Source: Burkholderiaceae bacterium
GTDB taxonomy: Bacteria; Pseudomonadota; Gammaproteobacteria; Burkholderiales; Burkholderiaceae_C
Direction of reading: 5' to 3'
Length of the DNA stretch: 64,000 nt
Assembly: GCA_913776825.1 (NCBI GenBank)
Contig: CAJYPV010000031.1
Span: forward strand, 124,001-188,000
Shown here: positions 22,295 to 31,592 of the stretch, piece by piece
How the letters are laid out: each line of letters starts with the position of its first letter
How positions within the stretch are numbered: the stretch's first letter is position 1
Notes under the pieces: generated by a model
What the model saw: the letters and a program-made list of their open reading frames with translations, nothing else
Told to the model about the DNA's origin: nothing
Database searches by the model: none
Position numbers and translations under genes: made by a program

Positions 22295-24001
22295 TCAACG
22301 CCGTGAGGGTGTCTCACTGAAGCCCAGACCGAGCGCCCGCAGCCGGCGTCGCAAGCTCTGCTTGGGCACTTTCAAGGCGGTGGCGCAGGCTTCCAGCGGC
22401 CGGGCCTGGCCCTGCCCCAGCGAGAATGCCGCGCGAAGCTCCGGTTCCGGCACCTCGGTGGCATCGCGGATGGCGAGGCTGCGCTGCATCAGGCCGTACA
22501 GACTCGGTCGAGAAATGCGCAGCGCCTGCGCGGCCCGTTGCACGCACCAGCCGTGGCGATCGAGTGCGGCGACGACCTGATCGTCGGACAGCGCGGCGGG
22601 CGGCAGCCGGACCGGCGGCATGTCGCCCGTCTCCGCCGCCGTGAAGGGCGACGAGACCGGCCATCGAGGCGCGTCATCGATCTTGGCCGATGTCGGCGTG
22701 AGGGGATCGCCCAATGCCCTAAGCGGCCCGACGCTCGTGGAGGCATCGGTCGCAGTCGCACTCGAGGTGGCGTTGGTCTGAAGCGCGGTCGTGGCGGCCG
22801 ACATCGATTCGGCGGCGAAGTCCAGGTCCGCGGTCTCGCCCGCCTCGATCTGCATCGCGGCGCGTCGCAGCACATTCGCCAACTGTCGGACATTGCCCGG
22901 CCAGTCGTGCAGGCAGAGCGCCGTGAGGAACGCCCAGCCCAGCCGTCCGGCGATGGCGGCCTGGGGCGCGGGCAGCAGATGCATCATCAGCAGGCCGATG
23001 TCCTCTCGACGCTCACGCAGCGGCGGGATGCGCACGGTGTAAGCCTCCAGCCGCCGCAGCAGCGGCTGATTGAAGGCGCTGCTGTCCAGCGGTCGATCCG
23101 TGGCCGCCAGGATGCGCGCGCGAGATCGCTCGACATGACTTGCGCCCAGCGGGCGATAGTCCCCGGCGTCCAGCACCCGCAGCAACATCGGCTGGACCGA
23201 GGGGGGCGTGTCGCCGATCTCATCCAGGAACAGACTGCCCTCCCCGGCCGCCGCGAACAGACCGCGTCGCGTGGCCTGGGCGCCGGTGTAGGCACCGCGC
23301 GCGGCACCGAACAGCTCCGCCGCCGCCGTGTGCTCGCCCAAGGTGGCCATGTTGATCGCGACGAAGGGGCCGTTCGGGCCGGCGCCGGACGGGCCGCTGA
23401 GCGCATGGATCTCCTGGGCCGCCAGCTCTTTGCCGCTGCCGCTTTCGGCGAGCAGCAACACCGGCAGCCGTGAGGGAGCGACCTGCCGGATCTGTTCCCG
23501 GACGCGGATCATCGCGCTGCTCACGCCGATCAGGCTGGACGGCGACTCGCGTCGCGGCAGTCGGTCCGAGCGATGCAGACACAGCAGCACCGTGCCGCCC
23601 AGACCCAGGACCACGCCTTGGCTCAGACGCTCGGCGGACAGGAGGACGGTCGATTCGTCGCTGCCAGCGGCGCCCGCCCCCATCGCCTGACCCGTCACCT
23701 CGATGCGCATGCGTTGCGGCGAGCGGATCAGCAGCACCGAGCCGTCCGCCAGGCGTCGCAGCCGCAGTCCCTGACGGCTGATGACCTGCAGGCCCAGCGG
23801 CTCGCCGGACACCGCGCCCGGCGCGCAGAAACGGGGCTCGAAGCGCTGCAGCGACCAATCGCGTGCGTCCTCCGGCCAGAGTGCCTGGTGGCCGATCAGC
23901 GCCACGGTGGGATGCCACAGCACGGTCAGCACCAGCCCGCGGAACGGCAGGGTCATCAGCTCGCAGCCCGGTGAAGTCAGGGTGGCATCGCCAGCGCGCA
24001 T
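22295..24001 (-). CDS. Sigma-54-dependent activator with two Fis-type helix-turn-helix motifs
   Basis: Read from ATG 24001, preceded by GGGAG; the GTG at 24055 lacks a site. The 568-residue protein has an N-terminal part of about 165 residues with FHA-like pattern (LADGSVLLIRSPQRMRIEVT). Its AAA+ domain has Walker A AESGSGKE (about residue 185), GAYTGA (about 235, a variant of GAFTGA), Walker B GSLFLDEIGD and RIPPLRERREDI. After a low-complexity linker come two HTHs: DRHGWCVQRAAQALRISRPS and EACATALKVPKQSLRRRLRA. Unlike the AraC fusion at 14180 this one is catalytically complete and should open sigma-54 promoters. Targets are not evident; the reb locus is a candidate because FHA/Fis activators often pair with Ser/Thr kinases. 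Confidence 0.88.
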   Translation of the reverse strand: MRAGDATLTSPGCELMTLPFRGLVLTVLWHPTVALIGHQALWPEDARDWSLQRFEPRFCAPGAVSGEPLGLQVISRQGLRLRRLADGSVLLIRSPQRMRIEVTGQAMGAGAAGSDESTVLLSAERLSQGVVLGLGGTVLLCLHRSDRLPRRESPSSLIGVSSAMIRVREQIRQVAPSRLPVLLLAESGSGKELAAQEIHALSGPSGAGPNGPFVAINMATLGEHTAAAELFGAARGAYTGAQATRRGLFAAAGEGSLFLDEIGDTPPSVQPMLLRVLDAGDYRPLGASHVERSRARILAATDRPLDSSAFNQPLLRRLEAYTVRIPPLRERREDIGLLMMHLLPAPQAAIAGRLGWAFLTALCLHDWPGNVRQLANVLRRAAMQIEAGETADLDFAAESMSAATTALQTNATSSATATDASTSVGPLRALGDPLTPTSAKIDDAPRWPVSSPFTAAETGDMPPVRLPPAALSDDQVVAALDRHGWCVQRAAQALRISRPSLYGLMQRSLAIRDATEVPEPELRAAFSLGQGQARPLEACATALKVPKQSLRRRLRALGLGFSETPSRR

Positions 24002-24181
24002 CTCGGTTCTCCCACGACAGCGTTCCGCCTCTTCGAGCGTTGAACGAATGGTCACGGGTGGGATCTTGCGCGAAGGCGGCGCCCGAGGTCCAGACGGGCG
24101 GACTAGTCACGTCTTACAGGTTGACGATGAAGCACGCCCCGGCTGGCGATGCCAAGCCGCGGAGGTGACGGCAGTTGACCC

Positions 24182-25729
24182 TCAGGCCAGCACGCCCGCC
24201 ACCTGCCGCAGCAGCTCCGGCACCGCCACCGGTTTCGGCAGATGCCCGTCGAAGCCGGCCGCGAACGCACTGCTGCGGTCTTCCGAGGAGCCGTAGCCGG
24301 TCACCGCCAGCATCAGCTCGGGCCGATGGCCGGCCGCCGCGGCGCGGGCCACGTCATAACCGCTCAAGCCGGGCAGGCCGATGTCGCAGATCAGCACCTG
24401 CGGGCGCACCGCCTGCAAGGCCTCCACCGCCGCCGGCCCGCTGTGCACCACATGCACCCGATAGCCGTGGCCTTCCAGGATCATGCGCAGCGCTTCGGCG
24501 GCATCGATGTTGTCCTCGGCGATCAGCACGTCCTTGCCCGAGGGCGCCGCGGTCGACGTCGGCGCCAGGGCCATCGGCGCCGTCTCGGCACATTCCGCCG
24601 GCAATTCGAGCGTGAATTCGCTGCCCTTCCCCGGGCCGTCCGAGTGCGCGGTGATGTCGCCGCCATGCATGCTCACCAGACCCTTGACCAGCGACAGTCC
24701 CAGGCCCAGCCCGCCGCGCGAGCGCTCCAGCGAGCGGTCGGCCTGCACGAAGGCATCGAACAGCAGCGGCAGCAAGTGCGCCTCGATGCCGTCGCCGTGG
24801 TCCTTCACCCGCCAGCGCACCCGACCGTCGGTGTGGGTGATCGTGACCAGGATCTCCTGTCCGTTGGACGAGAACTTGATCGCGTTGTCGATCAGGTTGT
24901 CCAGCACCTGACGCAGCCGCGTCTCGTCGCCATGAACCCAGACCGCGCAACTGCACTCGCACCGAATGAGGATCTCCTTCGACTGAGCCGCAATGGCATG
25001 GGCGGCCAGCGTCTCCTGCGTGAGCGCGCACAGGTCGACACTCGTCTTCTGCAAGCGGATCAGGCCGCGCGTCAGGCGGGAGACATCCAGCAACTGGTCG
25101 ATCAAGCGACCCATGTGGCTGACCTGACGGTCCACCAATTGCGCGAGATGGGTCTGGCGCTCCGCCGACAGGGCCGGCCGCTGCAGCAGATGCGCCGCAT
25201 AGCGGATCGGCGTCAGCGGATTGCGCAGCTCATGGGCCAGCATGGCCAGGAACTGATCCTTGCGCTCGGCCTGTTCGCGTTGTTCCTCGAGCAGGTCGCG
25301 CACCTCGAGCTGGCGACGCCGCGCCCGCAGCGCGGAGGCCACCGTCGATTGCAGGCCGTCCTGGGTCATGGGGCGCTGGATCAGCGACACATTGCCCAGT
25401 TCCGCCAGCGCCTTGAGCGGCAGATGCTCGGGCGAGGAACTGGCCACCACCACCACCGGCAGATCGGACCAGGCCGGCTGGGCGCGGATGCCGGCCGCCA
25501 GGTGGCGCAGCAGCGCGGGGCTGAGCAGCTCTTCAGCGATCAGCAGCGAGCCGGCCTGCGGCGAGAGCTCGGCCAGCAGATGCGGCCCATCCTGGCAGCG
25601 CAGGCAGGAGAAGCCGGCGTCCTTCAGCACGCGTTCGGTCAGCTCCGCATCGCGTCGGTGGGCGAGCAGCAGCACGTCGGTGGTGGCCGCCGAGGTCACG
25701 TCGCGCCTCGTCTTCGGAATTCCGGTCAT
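24182..25729 (-). CDS. Hybrid histidine kinase with N- and C-terminal receiver domains
   Basis: Read from ATG 25729, one base after the stop of the KaiC-like gene, so translation is coupled. In its 515 residues: a receiver-like N-terminal domain (residues 15-125, VLLLAHRRDAELTERVLKDA, LPVVVVASS) that lacks a clear acceptor Asp; a coiled linker; HisKA with histidine about 166 (FLAMLAHELRNPLTPI); HATPase with DNLIDNAIKFSSN and RGGLGLGLSLVKGL; and a C-terminal receiver with VLIAEDNIDAAEAL and Asp about 449 in VLICDIGLPGLSGYD. Soluble. The pairing with a KaiC-like ATPase is a recurrent proteobacterial arrangement whose role is poorly known. Confidence 0.92.
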   Translation of the reverse strand: MTGIPKTRRDVTSAATTDVLLLAHRRDAELTERVLKDAGFSCLRCQDGPHLLAELSPQAGSLLIAEELLSPALLRHLAAGIRAQPAWSDLPVVVVASSSPEHLPLKALAELGNVSLIQRPMTQDGLQSTVASALRARRRQLEVRDLLEEQREQAERKDQFLAMLAHELRNPLTPIRYAAHLLQRPALSAERQTHLAQLVDRQVSHMGRLIDQLLDVSRLTRGLIRLQKTSVDLCALTQETLAAHAIAAQSKEILIRCECSCAVWVHGDETRLRQVLDNLIDNAIKFSSNGQEILVTITHTDGRVRWRVKDHGDGIEAHLLPLLFDAFVQADRSLERSRGGLGLGLSLVKGLVSMHGGDITAHSDGPGKGSEFTLELPAECAETAPMALAPTSTAAPSGKDVLIAEDNIDAAEALRMILEGHGYRVHVVHSGPAAVEALQAVRPQVLICDIGLPGLSGYDVARAAAAGHRPELMLAVTGYGSSEDRSSAFAAGFDGHLPKPVAVPELLRQVAGVLA

Positions 25730-25730
25730 C

Positions 25731-27236
25731 TCAGCGTCCGTCCTGCGGCAGCGCGTCACTGGCACGCACGTCAGGCAATCCCGTCAGCACGCCATGCAGA
25801 TCCTTCAGCGGCTGGCCGATGGCCACGCCGGGCGGCGCGATGCGCACCTCGCGGATCGTGTCGTCATGCGGTCCGACCCGGCGCTTGACCACCGACATCG
25901 CGCGGCGGATCTGGCCATCGCCTTCGAAATAGCGCATCAGCACCGCGACGTCGGCCAGATAGGTCACATCGAGCGAGGTGCTGGGCTCGCCGACGATGCC
26001 CTGCTGGTTCAGCGTGAGCAGCGTGGCCACATTGCGGTTGGACAGATAGCTCAGCAACTCGTGCATGTGCATGGCCAGATGCTTTTCGTCCGGCATGGCG
26101 GTCAGATAGCCGTTCAGCGAATCGATGACGATCAGGCTGCAGCCCTCCTCTTCCACCGCCCGGCGGATCAGGTGCGCGAACTCACCCGGCGAAAACTCGG
26201 CCGGGTCGATCTGGCGCAGCGCGATCGCGCCCGCGTCGACCAGGGCGCGGGTCGGCATGTTCAGCGCATCGGCCCGCGCCAGAAAGGCGCGGCGGGTTTC
26301 GTCGAACAGATAGATCGCGGCATGGCCGCCCTGCCCCCCGGTCTCATTCATGAACTGCATGCACAGCGTGCTCTTGCCGACGCCCGAGGGGCCGGTCACC
26401 AGCAGGCTGGTGCCCTGCGTCATGCCGCCGCCCAGCATCTGGTCCAGCACGTCGCTGCCGCTGCTCAGCAGTCCGCCTTCCGGCGGCACGTCGTGCTCGT
26501 TGGCCACCAGTCGGGGATACACCACCACGCCGCCAGTCTCGATGGTCAGGTCATGGAAGCCTTCGCGCACCCGCACGCCGCGCATCTTGTGGACCTGCAG
26601 GCGGCGTCGCTGCTTGCCGTAGTCCGGCGCATGCTGATAGAGCGTGATGATGCCGTGCACCACGCCTTCGCCGGCGGTGTCGCTGCCGACGTCCAGACCC
26701 GCTTCCTGGATCAGCAGCACGGTGGCGCCAAGCTGGGAGAAATGTTCCCGCAAGCGCAGCAGTTGCCGACGGAATCGCAGCGGGTCGCGGGCCAGCAGCT
26801 TGACGTCGGAGAACGGGTCGAAGACCACCCGGCTCGGTCGCAGGGAGCCGGTCACCTGGAAAATCTTGCCCACCACATCATTCAGCTCGACGTCGCTGGG
26901 CGAGAAAAACGAATAGTCGCCCTCGGTTTCCGGCGCTTCCACTTCGGCCAGGTTGACGATGTCGATGCCGCTCAGGTCCCAGTGGTGGGAGCGCGCCGTT
27001 GCGATCAGCTGGGACTCGGTCTCGGCCAGGGTGCACCACAGCACCCGCTCGCCACGGTCGCGGCCTTCGAGCAGGAACTGCAGGCCCAGCGTGGTCTTGC
27101 CCGCGCCCGAGGAGCCCTCCAGCAGATACAGGTGCCCGGCCGGGAGGCCACCGCGCAGCACGTCGTCCAGGCCAGGCGCACCGGTGCCCACCTGGATGAA
27201 GGGCGTCGCAGGAAGGGAGTCCGTGGGGTGAGTCAT
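25731..27236 (-). CDS. KaiC-like RecA-fold double ATPase
   Basis: Starts at ATG 27236 (MTHPTDSLPATPFIQVGTGA); the frame further upstream has no plausible N-terminus. The 501 residues form two KaiC/RecA domains. The first has Walker A GSSGAGKTT at about 38-46 after GLDDVLRGGLPAGHLYLLEG. The second has GPSGVGKST at about 279-287 after DVLDQMLGGGMTQGT, and Walker B CSLIVIDSLNGYL. There is no KaiA or KaiB gene nearby, so this is not a cyanobacterial clock but one of the KaiC-like proteins often found beside histidine kinases. Expected to be an ATPase with possible autokinase activity that feeds the kinase downstream. Confidence 0.92.
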   Translation of the reverse strand: MTHPTDSLPATPFIQVGTGAPGLDDVLRGGLPAGHLYLLEGSSGAGKTTLGLQFLLEGRDRGERVLWCTLAETESQLIATARSHHWDLSGIDIVNLAEVEAPETEGDYSFFSPSDVELNDVVGKIFQVTGSLRPSRVVFDPFSDVKLLARDPLRFRRQLLRLREHFSQLGATVLLIQEAGLDVGSDTAGEGVVHGIITLYQHAPDYGKQRRRLQVHKMRGVRVREGFHDLTIETGGVVVYPRLVANEHDVPPEGGLLSSGSDVLDQMLGGGMTQGTSLLVTGPSGVGKSTLCMQFMNETGGQGGHAAIYLFDETRRAFLARADALNMPTRALVDAGAIALRQIDPAEFSPGEFAHLIRRAVEEEGCSLIVIDSLNGYLTAMPDEKHLAMHMHELLSYLSNRNVATLLTLNQQGIVGEPSTSLDVTYLADVAVLMRYFEGDGQIRRAMSVVKRRVGPHDDTIREVRIAPPGVAIGQPLKDLHGVLTGLPDVRASDALPQDGR

Positions 27237-27381
27237 CGTGGTCTCGTCAATGCAGTGGCCGTGCCTTGGCAAACTTGGCGCCTGCCATGCGCCCCTGGCG
27301 CTCGGCCGCCCCGGCGGGATTTCAGGCAGGCGATTTGCCATGTCGCAGGCGTCCCTCCTTCGCTTCATCCTGGAGACCCCG

Positions 27382-27558
27382 ATGCCCAGCTCGACCCTGC
27401 CCGCCTCCCATCCTCCGGTGGAACGCCGCACCGATTCCGCCCGCCGCGACGCCCTGAACTCGCGCGATCGCAGCAAGCGATTGGGCGAGCCCAGCGCCGA
27501 GCCGAAATCGGAGGCCAAGTTCGCCGCGATGGGTGGGCCCTCGGCGCGATTCATCTGA
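27382..27558 (+). CDS. Small basic protein of unknown function (58 aa)
   Basis: Frame with ATG at 27382 and TGGAG upstream gives MPSSTLPASHPPVERRTDSA, then a charged part RDALNSRDRSKRLGEPSAEP, ending FAAMGGPSARFI. It is hydrophilic, probably disordered, and reads as real coding sequence. It is divergent from the KaiC-like gene. No family recognised. Confidence 0.5.
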   Translation: MPSSTLPASHPPVERRTDSARRDALNSRDRSKRLGEPSAEPKSEAKFAAMGGPSARFI

Positions 27559-27679
27559 GACTTTGTCGGCATCCGCGCCGCCGGACGGTGCCCGTCGGGC
27601 CGGTTCCTGGGCGGATCAGGGCGGGCAGCGCCGGCGTCGCCCTGATAAACTGCCCGCCATTGGAGATCCCAGGACCGAC

Positions 27680-27931
27680 ATGTCGACCCGTTCCAGCAGG
27701 CCCCTCACCGAGCGCGCAATGCAACTGGCGGAGCGCCGCATTCCCGAACTGGCCGCCCGCTCCGGTCATGAGGCCTACAAGACCACGCTCAGCCGCACCG
27801 GCGGCGTGGTGGTGAAGACCAGCCAGGGCCAGCTGGTGGAGCGCCGCGCCGATGGCTCGTCCATCGTGCTCAAGGAATTGCCGCTGGGCAAACGGGTCAA
27901 GCCGGGGCTGGTGCTCAAGCGCGTCAAGTGA
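27680..27931 (+). CDS. Probable antitoxin of a zeta-type toxin pair
   Basis: An 83-residue basic protein from ATG 27680 with AGGA upstream: MSTRSSRPLTERAMQLAERR, then KTTLSRTGGVVVKTSQGQLV and the end LGKRVKPGLVLKRVK. Small charged proteins like this commonly precede P-loop zeta-like toxins in Burkholderiales. It ends 31 bases before the toxin gene. It does not look like the classical epsilon antitoxin of Gram-positive plasmids, so the fold is unknown. Role inferred from the gene pair. Confidence 0.6.
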   Translation: MSTRSSRPLTERAMQLAERRIPELAARSGHEAYKTTLSRTGGVVVKTSQGQLVERRADGSSIVLKELPLGKRVKPGLVLKRVK

Positions 27932-27962
27932 GTCCGGCCGCCGCCGAAGCCGTCGCACCGGC

Positions 27963-28877
27963 ATGAGCGCGTCCCCGGCTCCGCCACCACCTTCGACGCC
28001 CTTGCCGCCCTCGCCGCCTTCTCCGTCCGCGTCGCCAACTTCATCGGCGCCATCGTCCGCACCCTCGCGGTCATCCTCCTCCCCATCGCCTGCCTCGACC
28101 CGATCGGCCAAGCCGCCCCGGTCTGCGCAGCCGCGTCTGCGGGTGCTGGCCGGGCCGAATGGGTCAGGCAAAAGCACCATCCAGAAAGAGCTGCGGCCCG
28201 AATGGATCGGCGTGTTCGTGAATGCGGACGAAATCGAGAAGGCGCTGAAGGACAGCCAGGGCGTCCTGGATCTGAAGCGGCTGGGCATCACCGGCCAGGG
28301 CTCGGAGGTGCAAAAGCACTTCGAGCATCACCTGTCGAGCTCCAAATTCGCCACCCAGCTGGGCCTGGGCCGACTCGTGGGCCAGTTGCGGGTCGACCCA
28401 TCCCTGCAGCTGCATGTGCCTGGCCCGCACGATTCCTACCTGGCTTCGGTGCTGGCGGACGCCATCCGGCGCGAGCTGCTGGCGGAAGGCCACACCTTCA
28501 CCTTCGAGACGGTCATGTCCTCCCCGGACAAGGTCGAGTTCATGAAGGAAGCGCGGGCGCGGGGCTACCGGGTCTACCTGTATTTCGTCGCCACGGACGA
28601 TCCCGAAATCAACCTGGACCGCGTCAAACGCCGGGTGCTGCAGGGTGGGCATCCAGTGCCGGAGGGGAAGATCCGCAAGCGCTACCGGGAATCGATCGAC
28701 CTGCTCGCCGCAGCTTGCCAGGCGGCCCATCGCAGCTACATCTTCGACAACTCCGGCTCGCGACACAAACTGCTGGCCGAGATGCAGGAACTGGACGACG
28801 AGGTGTCGATCCAGGTGCATGCCAGTCTGCTGAACCCTTGGTTCGTCGAGACCACGTTGTGGAAGTCGTTCAGCTGA
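27963..28877 (+). CDS. Zeta-toxin family kinase
   Basis: From ATG 27963 (304 residues). The first 55 residues are a Pro/Ser tract (PPPPSTPLPPSPPSPSASPT). Then a P-loop GPNGSGKST (about 63-71) followed by VNADEIEKAL (the Asp used on the substrate in zeta proteins), FTFETVMSSPDKVEFMKEAR and the later VKRRVLQGGHPVPEGKIRKR, the lid-like Arg segment. Zeta toxins phosphorylate UDP-N-acetylglucosamine and block wall synthesis; some relatives phosphorylate other sugars. Paired with the small gene just upstream. The disordered N-terminal tract is unusual for the family. Confidence 0.82.
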   Translation: MSASPAPPPPSTPLPPSPPSPSASPTSSAPSSAPSRSSSSPSPASTRSAKPPRSAQPRLRVLAGPNGSGKSTIQKELRPEWIGVFVNADEIEKALKDSQGVLDLKRLGITGQGSEVQKHFEHHLSSSKFATQLGLGRLVGQLRVDPSLQLHVPGPHDSYLASVLADAIRRELLAEGHTFTFETVMSSPDKVEFMKEARARGYRVYLYFVATDDPEINLDRVKRRVLQGGHPVPEGKIRKRYRESIDLLAAACQAAHRSYIFDNSGSRHKLLAEMQELDDEVSIQVHASLLNPWFVETTLWKSFS

Positions 28878-29060
28878 CGATCCGGCACGCCAGCTCCGCG
28901 CCCGTTCGGCCTCCCAAAAGTTCAAGGATGAACGGCAGCCGACCGACGATGCGGCTCGCCGCGACCCCATTCGCGACCCCCTAGACGGCCGCGCGCCCCT
29001 CTGACGCCGCTTTGACGCCTTTCGGCGACCGGGTCTGGCCTTTGCCCATAGGCAAGGACC

Positions 29061-30152
29061 ATGAGCGCCCCCCGCGTCTATCGGTGTGCCTGCGGCCACC
29101 GCGTCTATTTCCGCAACAGCGAATGCCTGGCGTGCGCCGCACCGCTGGGTTTCCTGCCGGACGACCTCCAGCTGCATGCCTTGCTGCCGGGCCCTCGGCC
29201 GGAGACCTGGCAGGTGGCCGGCCGGTCGACGGTCTACGCCCGTTGCGCCCACTTCCACAGCGCTGCGGGCTGCAACTGGCTGGTCGATCTGGATGATCCG
29301 AACGACAGCCGCTTCTGCCTGGCCTGCGCGCTGAACCGCCTGCTGCCGGACCTGTCCGATCCGTTGAATGCGGAGCTCTGGGGCCGGCTGGAACGGGCCA
29401 AGCGTCGGCTGGTGTCGCAACTGCTGGGGCTGGGCCTGCCGGTGACGCCGCGATCGCGCGATCCGCTCCACGGGCTGGCCTATGAGTTCCTGCGCACCCT
29501 GCCCGGCCAGCCTCGAGTGATGACCGGCCATGCGGACGGCGTCATCACCATCAATCTGGAAGAGGCCGACGATGCCAAGCGCGAGGCCGCCCGCCAGCAG
29601 ATGCGCGAGCCCTACCGCACGCTGCTGGGCCATTTCCGCCATGAGATCGGCCATTACTACTGGGACCGCCTGGTCGCCAACACCGCGTGGATCGATCCCT
29701 GCCGAGCGCTGTTCGGCGACGACCGGCAGTCCTACGCCGACGCGCTCAAGCGCCACCACACCGACGGCCCGCCGGAGGACTGGGCGCCGCAGTTCATTTC
29801 CTCCTACGCCAGTGCGCATCCGTGGGAGGACTGGGCGGAGACCTGGGCCCATTACCTCCATCTGCGCGACACGCTGGACACGGCCGCCAGCTTCGGACTC
29901 CCTGGCCCTGCGGACGTCTCACGGCCGGAGCCGTTCCGGCTGACGGACCTCTGGCAGCCCGACCGGCCGAACGGGCCGGCGTTCCTCGGTCTGCTGCACG
30001 ACTGGATTGCGGTCACGAGCGCGATGAACGAGATGTCCCGCGCCATGGGCCAACCCGATTTCTATCCCTTTGTCCTGCAGCGCGGCGTGGTGCCCAAGCT
30101 GCATTTCATCCATTGCGTCGTTGAACAGAGCAGTACCCATGATTCGCCTTGA
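29061..30152 (+). CDS. Putative zinc metallopeptidase (DUF2248 / Peptidase_Mx type)
   Basis: A 363-residue protein. The N-terminus has a zinc ribbon (CACGHRVYFRNSECLAC) and a second cysteine set (CAHFHSAAGCNW, FCLAC), then a helical part and a gluzincin-like active site HFRHEIGHYYWDRL with HEIGH at residues 194-198; the downstream DWAETWAHYLHLRDTL supplies a probable third ligand. This matches the family of zinc-binding metallopeptidases annotated from DUF2248. The substrate is unknown. It overlaps the next gene by 14 bases, so the two are coupled; the pairing of this family with a transglutaminase-like protein is common. Confidence 0.85.
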   Translation: MSAPRVYRCACGHRVYFRNSECLACAAPLGFLPDDLQLHALLPGPRPETWQVAGRSTVYARCAHFHSAAGCNWLVDLDDPNDSRFCLACALNRLLPDLSDPLNAELWGRLERAKRRLVSQLLGLGLPVTPRSRDPLHGLAYEFLRTLPGQPRVMTGHADGVITINLEEADDAKREAARQQMREPYRTLLGHFRHEIGHYYWDRLVANTAWIDPCRALFGDDRQSYADALKRHHTDGPPEDWAPQFISSYASAHPWEDWAETWAHYLHLRDTLDTAASFGLPGPADVSRPEPFRLTDLWQPDRPNGPAFLGLLHDWIAVTSAMNEMSRAMGQPDFYPFVLQRGVVPKLHFIHCVVEQSSTHDSP

Positions 30153-31119
30153 TCTTCATTTCGAACTGGACTATCACGTCGACTCGCCACACGGTGATTT
30201 CGTCTTCAACATCCAGCCGGCGCGAACCGCCGAACAGCAGGTGTTGCAGGAACAGGTGCAGTTGCTGCCCGATCTGCCGTGGCGCTCGGACGTGCTGCCC
30301 GGCACCGGCAACCGCCTGCTGCGCTTGCGCGCGCCGCAAGGTCCGCTGCACTTGACCTACACCGCCAGCGTGACCATCGACCATCACCTGCAGGATCCGG
30401 CCGAGATCGAGGAAGCCTCGATCGACCAGGTGCCCAGCGATGCGCTGCACTACCTGTCGCCGAGCCGCTATTGCGAATCCGACCGACTCGCCGCCTGGGC
30501 CGACGCCGAATTCGGCCATCTGCCGACCGGCCATCTGCGGGCGGAAGCGGTTGCGCAGTGGGTGCGTCGGCACATCGCCTATGCGCCGCAGGGCTCGACG
30601 CCGCGGACGTCCGCCATGGACACGCTGACCGATCGCAGCGGCGTCTGCCGCGACTATGCGCACCTGATGATCGCGCTGTGCCGGGCGCTGTCGATGCCGG
30701 CGCGCTATGTGACCGGCACCGACTACGGCGCCAATCCGTCCAAGCCGCCGGATTTCCATGCCTATGTCGAGGTCTACCTCGGCCGGCGCTGGTATCTGTT
30801 CGACCCGTCGGGCACCGGGATTCCGATGGGCTTCGTGCGCATCGGCACCGGCCGCGACGCCGCGGATGTGCCTTTCGCCACGCTGTTCGGACAGATTCAG
30901 GCGCCCTATGCGCCGCTGGTGCGCGCGGTGGCCTGCGAAGGGCCGGGTTGGCGCACGCCGGTGCATGTGGATGCGGCGCTGTCGACCGACGCGGGCGGAT
31001 CCGATGTCGCCCACGGCGGGTCATGTGCGGCCTGGTGGCGGGGATCGGCCGTGACCGCGGGACGTCCAACTGGCTGGGACGCGCCCCCGGCGAATGACCC
31101 TTCCCGACTGGCGTCCTGA
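30139..31119 (+). CDS. Transglutaminase-like cysteine protease family protein
   Basis: Read from ATG 30139 inside the end of the preceding gene (326 residues). An N-terminal beta domain (IRLDLHFELDYHVDSPHGDF, YTASVTI) is followed by a transglutaminase core: RSGVCRDYAHLMIALCRALS with catalytic Cys170, DFHAYVEVYL with His, and RRWYLFDPSG with Asp. Cytoplasmic, no signal peptide. Such proteins usually act as proteases or amidases on peptides, not as cross-linkers. The last 50 residues (Gly/Ala/Trp-rich) are less conserved and may be a tail. Confidence 0.85.
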   Translation: MIRLDLHFELDYHVDSPHGDFVFNIQPARTAEQQVLQEQVQLLPDLPWRSDVLPGTGNRLLRLRAPQGPLHLTYTASVTIDHHLQDPAEIEEASIDQVPSDALHYLSPSRYCESDRLAAWADAEFGHLPTGHLRAEAVAQWVRRHIAYAPQGSTPRTSAMDTLTDRSGVCRDYAHLMIALCRALSMPARYVTGTDYGANPSKPPDFHAYVEVYLGRRWYLFDPSGTGIPMGFVRIGTGRDAADVPFATLFGQIQAPYAPLVRAVACEGPGWRTPVHVDAALSTDAGGSDVAHGGSCAAWWRGSAVTAGRPTGWDAPPANDPSRLAS

Positions 31120-31215
31120 CGGTCAGGCGAATGCGGAGCGGTCCTACACCGAGCGGACCGTGCCCGCCCTAAGCTGAGGCCATTCCCGCTGAGAATCCAA
31201 TGAGAAGGAGCCCCC

Positions 31216-31446
31216 ATGGAGTCCACCCATCACCAGTTCTACGAGCTCTTCGAGCAACTGGGCCTGCCATCGTCCGAGCAGGAGATCTGCGACTTCATTG
31301 ATCGCCACCCCCTGCCTGGCGATGTGAAGATCACCCAGGCGCCGTTCTGGACCGAGCAGCAGGCCGCCCTGCTCAAGGAACTGCTGAAGCAGGATGCCGA
31401 TTGGGCGGTGGTGGTCGACCATCTGAATGTCGCGCTGCACCATTGA
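31216..31446 (+). CDS. DUF2789 family protein
   Basis: A 76-residue protein fitting DUF2789: YELFEQLGLPSSEQEICDFI, HPLPGDVKITQAPFWTEQQA, and DADWAVVVDHLNVALHH. The family is small, cytoplasmic, common in proteobacteria and of unknown function. It has AAGGAG upstream and a strong terminator 36 bases after its stop. Confidence 0.9.
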   Translation: MESTHHQFYELFEQLGLPSSEQEICDFIDRHPLPGDVKITQAPFWTEQQAALLKELLKQDADWAVVVDHLNVALHH

Positions 31447-31481
31447 GCGCGGCGCATCGGTCGACCTGACCGAGTGAGATC

Positions 31482-31510
31482 AAGGCGATCCTCGTGATCG
31501 CCTTTTTCTT
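31482..31510 (+). terminator. Rho-independent terminator
   Basis: AAGGCGATC, loop CTCGT, GATCGCCTT followed by TTTCTT: a 9-base stem with a U-rich tail, ending the DUF2789 unit. Confidence 0.88.
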
Positions 31511-31592
31511 GACCCAACGACACGACTAGTGAGCGCGCCGCGATCGCGAGACTGGGTCGCCTCGACTCAATCCACGAGCGGCAGCGCAGCCG

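Noticed and set aside
24242..27815. Long plus-strand frames opposite the KaiC and kinase genes
   Set aside because: Minus-strand proteins carry full catalytic motifs; the plus frames are compositional artefacts.
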